In this document: positions 32,038-35,799 of the stretch, one piece after another | How the letters are laid out: each line of letters begins with the position of its first letter | Position numbering within the stretch: position 1 is the stretch's first letter | Origin: Paracoccaceae bacterium | GTDB taxonomy: Bacteria > Pseudomonadota > Alphaproteobacteria > Rhodobacterales > Rhodobacteraceae | NCBI GenBank assembly: GCA_029246285.1 | Contig: JAQWNW010000085.1 | Location: 1 to 35,799 of the forward strand | Length of the DNA: 35,799 bases | Direction of reading: 5' to 3' | Notes under the pieces: model-generated | Told to the model about the DNA's origin: nothing | Database searches by the model: none | What the model saw: the letters and a program-made list of their open reading frames with translations, nothing else | Made by a program: the position numbers and the translations under genes

Positions 32038-33426
32038 TTAGCTATCATCTGTAAGCAAATGGGTGATAGAATTCGCATAAAAATTAATCAACTCTCCATC
32101 TGAATTGTCAATCACAATTCCAGCAGAAACTCTCTTTAATGCTCTCCGTTTTAAAAGAGTTTCTACTGCATGTTCTATTATATAAGCCTGTCTGTCTTCA
32201 GGAATATTCATTCTTACCTCTGTAGATCTTAACTTTGTTAAAACTTTACAGCAATTTTCAAAAATCTCTGAGTCTTTCATTGGGTTGTCTGAAGATTTAA
32301 TTACATAAGCAACCAATGGCACTGGTAGCACCGGAATTGCTTTACTAATTTCACTCATAATTTTTCTACCCAACAGCACGGTACTCCGATCAGCACTCTT
32401 TTTAATGCTATTTTCTATAAATGATCTCAATGAGATTGGCTGACCAAAATTCACACCTGCGTATCCGAACCGATTGAACCGCCCAGTTAAACGCAACCAA
32501 ATTTGTCGCAAGAAAAAACCAAGCACTAATAATAAGCTAAATTCAAAGTGTTCTTCTGGATGTTTAGAAGCTTTCAAAAGAATACGATCTTCTAAAACGC
32601 GATCATAATTCAAGCCGACTGGAACAAATACTAAATCTCTTTTTTGACTTAAATCAAAATTAGCGACCATATAACTTAAAATCCCTAACTTTCCACGTTT
32701 TAACTTTCCATCTAGACTGAGACTGCCCTCTGGAAAAATCGCTTGAGTAACACCCCCATCAGTTGCCATTTGAACGTAACGAGAAAGAACTTTTTGATAT
32801 AATGGTCCAGGAACAGAACGCCTTATAAAATACCCACCCCAAGCTCTGATTAATTGCTGCAAAGGCGATACACGTGCCCATTCCCCAACAGCATACGAAA
32901 GAGCAGACCGGTCAGAAGCTAACCACGTTAAAATGAAATAATCCATATTGGACCTGTGATTTACAATAAAAACGATGGTCGCATTTTTATCCAAGTTGGC
33001 AAATATTTCCTTTTCTTTTTCATCAAGATTCACCCTATAAATGAGTCTTGATATTATTCGAGCTAATTTTGTCGCAAAACCAAAGTAGGCCATTGCCGAA
33101 AACGATGGTATTATTTCTTTTGCATAACCAGTGACTTGGTCAATAATGACTTTTTCTGGAATCTGATTATTTTGAGCATAATCTAGCGCTGCGTCCATAA
33201 CCTCAGGGTCATAAGTGAGCCTATCTATCATTACTCGTCGCTGCATTAACTTAAAAGGCTGAAGTTTTAAGTCCAATCTATCGTTAAGCTTATTTATTAA
33301 GCGCTCAAAACGCCTACGAAAATACCATCTGACGGATGGTACTAGTACTCTATCTAACAAACCAAATATCATTAGAAGACCACCAGAAATTGCTAGCCAA
33401 ATTGGTATTTCAATGATTCCAAACAT
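32038..33426 (-). CDS. Glycerol-phosphate/lysophosphatidate acyltransferase family protein (PlsB-like)
   Basis: A 462-residue membrane-associated acyltransferase. An N-terminal hydrophobic helix (IPIWLAISGGLLMIFGLL, residues 7-24) is followed by a basic region. The catalytic HxxxxD motif is NHRSNMD (His157, Asp162), and the second block is FPEGSLSLDGKLKRGKLGIL (231 onward), the acyl-acceptor site. The size and spacing resemble PlsB-type sn-glycerol-3-phosphate acyltransferases more than the 240-residue PlsC. It likely acts in phospholipid synthesis at the inner membrane, but acceptor and donor cannot be fixed from sequence. It is divergent from ecm and lies 143 bases upstream of ccr on the same strand. 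Confidence 0.85.
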   Translation of the reverse strand: MFGIIEIPIWLAISGGLLMIFGLLDRVLVPSVRWYFRRRFERLINKLNDRLDLKLQPFKLMQRRVMIDRLTYDPEVMDAALDYAQNNQIPEKVIIDQVTGYAKEIIPSFSAMAYFGFATKLARIISRLIYRVNLDEKEKEIFANLDKNATIVFIVNHRSNMDYFILTWLASDRSALSYAVGEWARVSPLQQLIRAWGGYFIRRSVPGPLYQKVLSRYVQMATDGGVTQAIFPEGSLSLDGKLKRGKLGILSYMVANFDLSQKRDLVFVPVGLNYDRVLEDRILLKASKHPEEHFEFSLLLVLGFFLRQIWLRLTGRFNRFGYAGVNFGQPISLRSFIENSIKKSADRSTVLLGRKIMSEISKAIPVLPVPLVAYVIKSSDNPMKDSEIFENCCKVLTKLRSTEVRMNIPEDRQAYIIEHAVETLLKRRALKRVSAGIVIDNSDGELINFYANSITHLLTDDS

Positions 33427-33582
33427 AGTGATTACACTAAACTAAAGTAACTTTTGAACAATGTTAGTTTCAAACAAAGATATGCGACGATGAGCCCAAA
33501 CAAGTTTATAGACATAATATTTCCATTTACGTTCGTATGTTGTAATTATCTTGTTAAGTAATTTAATCATAGGATCAATTTG

Positions 33583-35529
33583 GTGGCTGAAAAACACAAT
33601 GCTCCATGGCTTTTTCGAACTTATGCAGGTCACTCAACTGCAAAAGCATCAAATAGCTTATATCGAGATAATCTAAGCAAAGGACAAACAGGATTATCTA
33701 TTGCCTTTGATCTGCCTACTCAAACAGGTTATGATAGTGATCACTTATTAGCAAAAGGAGAAGTGGGAAAGGTCGGAGTGCCAATATGTCACTTAGGTGA
33801 CATGAAAACTCTTTTTAATGATATTCCAATGGAAAAAATGAATACGTCCATGACTATCAATGCAACTGCACCATGGTTGCTAGCCTTATATATTGCAGCG
33901 GCCGAAAGCCAAGGAGTAGACAGTGCACGCCTCAAAGGTACAGTTCAAAATGACATTATTAAGGAATATCTAAGCCGGGGTACATATATCTGCCCCCCAG
34001 AGCCATCAATGAGATTGATAACAGACGTTGCAGCTTACTGCTATGAATTTGTCCCTAAATGGAATCCGATGAATGTATGCTCCTATCATTTGCAGGAAGC
34101 GGGAGCGACACCTGAACAAGAATTAGCCTTTGCTTTAGCAACAGCAACTTCAGTTTTAGACAATCTGAAAGTAAAGGTGACAAAAAAAGATTTTCCAGAA
34201 CTCGTTGGTCGAATTTCTTTTTTTGTAAATGCTGGCATTCGATTTATTACTGAGATTTGCAAAATGCGGGCATTTGTTGAGCTTTGGGATGAAATTTGCT
34301 TAACAAGGTATGGGGTAAAAGATCCAAAATATCGAAGATTTCGCTATGGCGTTCAAGTAAATTCGTTAGGACTAACAGAACAACAACCAGAAAATAATGT
34401 TTATAGAATTTTAATCGAAATGCTTGCTGTTACCTTATCAAAAAATGCAAGGGCTAGAGCAGTTCAATTACCAGCTTGGAATGAAGCACTAGGACTACCT
34501 AGACCTTGGGATCAGCAATGGTCGTTGCGTATGCAGCAAATAATGGCTTATGAGACTGATTTATTGGAATTTGAAGATATTTTTGATGAAAACCCAGCCA
34601 TAGACAGTAAAGTTAAACAGTTAAAAGCTGGCGCTCGATTAGAGTTACAACAAATTGATAATCTTGGAGGTGCTTTAAACGCTATTGAATTCATGAAAAC
34701 TCAATTGGTAAAGTCTAACTCTGAAAGAATTTCAAAAATTGAAAATGGCTCTTCTACCGTTGTAGGCGTGAATAAGTTCGTTGAAGGTGCAAAAAGCCCA
34801 TTAACGGCTAATGATGGATCTATCATGCTAGTTGATGTTGATGCTGAAAAAGATCAGTTAATTCGTTTAGAAAAATGGAGAAAAAATAGAAATTCTGATG
34901 AGGTTAAAGAAGCATTACAGGCCTTAAAATTGGCAGCAAAAAGCGGGGAAAACATAATGCCACCCTCAATCAAAGCTGCAAAAGCAGGCGTCACCACGGG
35001 CGAGTGGGGCATGGTTATGAGAGAGATTTTTGGAATTTATAAGGCGCCAACGGGTGTTGGAAAATCTATTTCTAATGACATTTCTGACTTAGACCATATT
35101 CGACTAGCAGTTGATAAAGTTTCAGACAAACTTGGTAGACGTTTAAAATTATTAGTCGGCAAGCCGGGCCTCGATGGTCATTCAAATGGAGCTGAGCAAA
35201 TAGCCACACGTGCAAGAGATTGCGGTATTGAAATAGCTTATGAAGGTATTCGTCTTACTCCATCTGAGATTGTTGATGCAGCGCTGCGAGAAGAAGTTCA
35301 TGTAATTGGATTATCGATCCTATCAGGGAGTCATGTGCCATTGGTAAAAGATGTAATTGATCAGCTTACAATTAGAGGCAGAAAAGATATACCACTAGTG
35401 GTTGGAGGCATAATCCCAGAAAGAGATGCTAACGAGCTTAAGAAGCTCGGAGTATCCAAAGTATATACCCCAAAGGATTTTGAATTAAATAAAATTATGT
35501 TAGATTTAATAGATGTTGTTGATGCTTAA
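33583..35529 (+). CDS. ecm: Ethylmalonyl-CoA mutase (adenosylcobalamin-dependent)
   Basis: Rearranges (2R)-ethylmalonyl-CoA to (2S)-methylsuccinyl-CoA in the ethylmalonyl-CoA pathway. It has 648 residues, close to known Ecm (about 650) and shorter than methylmalonyl-CoA mutase. The N-terminal TIM barrel has WLFRTYAGHSTAKASNSLYR, GLSIAFDLPTQTGYDSDH and MNTSMTINATAPWLLALY. The C-terminal B12 domain has VGKPGLDGHSNGAEQIA, with DxHxxG at Asp531-His533-Gly536, and VVGGIIPERD. The GTG at 33583 is preferred over the adjacent TTG at 33580, because AGGAT (33571-33575) is then 7 bases away. It needs cobalamin, matching cobU in the window. An M20 peptidase gene follows. Confidence 0.96.
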   Translation: MAEKHNAPWLFRTYAGHSTAKASNSLYRDNLSKGQTGLSIAFDLPTQTGYDSDHLLAKGEVGKVGVPICHLGDMKTLFNDIPMEKMNTSMTINATAPWLLALYIAAAESQGVDSARLKGTVQNDIIKEYLSRGTYICPPEPSMRLITDVAAYCYEFVPKWNPMNVCSYHLQEAGATPEQELAFALATATSVLDNLKVKVTKKDFPELVGRISFFVNAGIRFITEICKMRAFVELWDEICLTRYGVKDPKYRRFRYGVQVNSLGLTEQQPENNVYRILIEMLAVTLSKNARARAVQLPAWNEALGLPRPWDQQWSLRMQQIMAYETDLLEFEDIFDENPAIDSKVKQLKAGARLELQQIDNLGGALNAIEFMKTQLVKSNSERISKIENGSSTVVGVNKFVEGAKSPLTANDGSIMLVDVDAEKDQLIRLEKWRKNRNSDEVKEALQALKLAAKSGENIMPPSIKAAKAGVTTGEWGMVMREIFGIYKAPTGVGKSISNDISDLDHIRLAVDKVSDKLGRRLKLLVGKPGLDGHSNGAEQIATRARDCGIEIAYEGIRLTPSEIVDAALREEVHVIGLSILSGSHVPLVKDVIDQLTIRGRKDIPLVVGGIIPERDANELKKLGVSKVYTPKDFELNKIMLDLIDVVDA

Positions 35530-35571
35530 TTTTCTTTCATTTAAACTTGTTAAAAAAATAGGGACTTATTA

Positions 35572-35799
35572 ATGGCAAATGATCAAAAATTAATGTTTGA
35601 AATTGAGTCTCGAAAGGAGAGCTTGATAGAGCTAACTCAGGATTTGATTAAAATACCAACAGTAAATCCTCCTTGCGCAAATTATCTTGAGATTTGTGAG
35701 TTTCTTAAAAAACGATTGGAATCTTCAGGGTTTGAAACACAATTAATAAGGGCCAAAGGAGCGATTGCAGATAGCGACAAATATCCAAGATGGAATATT
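35572..35799 (+). CDS. M20 family deacylase, ArgE/DapE-like (5' part only)
   Basis: The first 76 codons of a gene that runs off the right edge. The ATG at 35572 is preceded by AGGGA (35560-35564) at 7 bases. The sequence SRKESLIELTQDLIKIPTVNPP followed by NYLEICEFLKKRLESSGFETQLI is the standard opening of acetylornithine deacetylase / succinyl-diaminopimelate desuccinylase family metallopeptidases. The metal-binding HxD motif lies beyond the edge, so activity and substrate cannot be judged. It follows ecm by 42 bases and may be cotranscribed. Confidence 0.8.
   Translation, partial: MANDQKLMFEIESRKESLIELTQDLIKIPTVNPPCANYLEICEFLKKRLESSGFETQLIRAKGAIADSDKYPRWNI

Noticed and set aside
33540-33575. 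TTGTAA-N17-TTAATC as an ecm promoter
   Set aside because: The match is weak and such pairs occur often by chance in AT-rich gaps.
1-35799. tRNA, rRNA, CRISPR array, insertion sequence or prophage
   Set aside because: No cloverleaf, direct-repeat array, transposase or phage protein was seen, and nearly all sequence is assigned to housekeeping or transport genes.

Overview
The window looks like a piece of an AT-rich alphaproteobacterial chromosome, most likely a streamlined marine member of the Rhodobacterales. This is inference from gene content, not from a database search. Supporting signs are a class I lysyl-tRNA synthetase, an RpoH sigma factor of the RpoHII kind, a MoeB with an N-terminal membrane extension, crotonyl-CoA carboxylase/reductase with ethylmalonyl-CoA mutase (the ethylmalonyl-CoA pathway), dense packing, and many TTG/GTG starts. 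By eye the GC content is in the mid-to-upper 30s percent. It is core chromosome: no transposase, phage gene, CRISPR array, tRNA or rRNA was seen, and no gene-free stretch exceeds about 200 bases.

Layout. Positions 1-4950 hold the start of an amino-acid-type periplasmic binding protein, a small secreted DUF4864 protein, lysK, a TerB-like protein, the PBP4-type dacB, and nadD, whose 5' end lacks a normal in-frame start codon. Positions 5056-10361 hold ettA (+) facing a compact minus-strand run rpoH2 > coaBC > dut > moeB. Positions 10438-17955 hold the cobU/histidine phosphatase pair, gshB and rsmI on the minus strand, then glnD-murJ. Positions 17977-22408 hold a rhomboid-fold protein without catalytic residues, trpS, a class IV (branched-chain) aminotransferase, and nfu-tsaB-rimI. 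Positions 22547-29080 hold a complete BMP-family nucleoside-type ABC transporter (binding protein, double ATPase, two permeases) followed by an SLC13/DASS transporter. Positions 29051-35799 hold a RecD-like helicase, ccr, a GPAT-like acyltransferase, ecm, and the start of an M20 deacylase.

How the genes connect. Ccr and Ecm are two signature enzymes of the ethylmalonyl-CoA pathway, and Ecm needs adenosylcobalamin, so the cobU/phosphatase pair in the same window is coherent. rpoH2 carries an upstream TGATCC-N16-CGTATA element resembling promoters of the RpoE-ChrR (singlet oxygen) ECF family. nfu has a near-ideal Irr/ICE palindrome beside its -35 box, suggesting iron control of Fe-S assembly and, by coupling, of tsaB-rimI.

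The most interesting non-coding structures are in the transporter operon: a leader with competing CCCAG/CTGGG pairings that reach the ribosome binding site, an 11-bp GC-rich hairpin inside the first codons of the ATPase gene, and a 22-bp perfect palindrome just before the SLC13 gene. I found no clearly new multi-gene system; the best leads are these regulatory structures, the nadD start anomaly and the pseudo-rhomboid.
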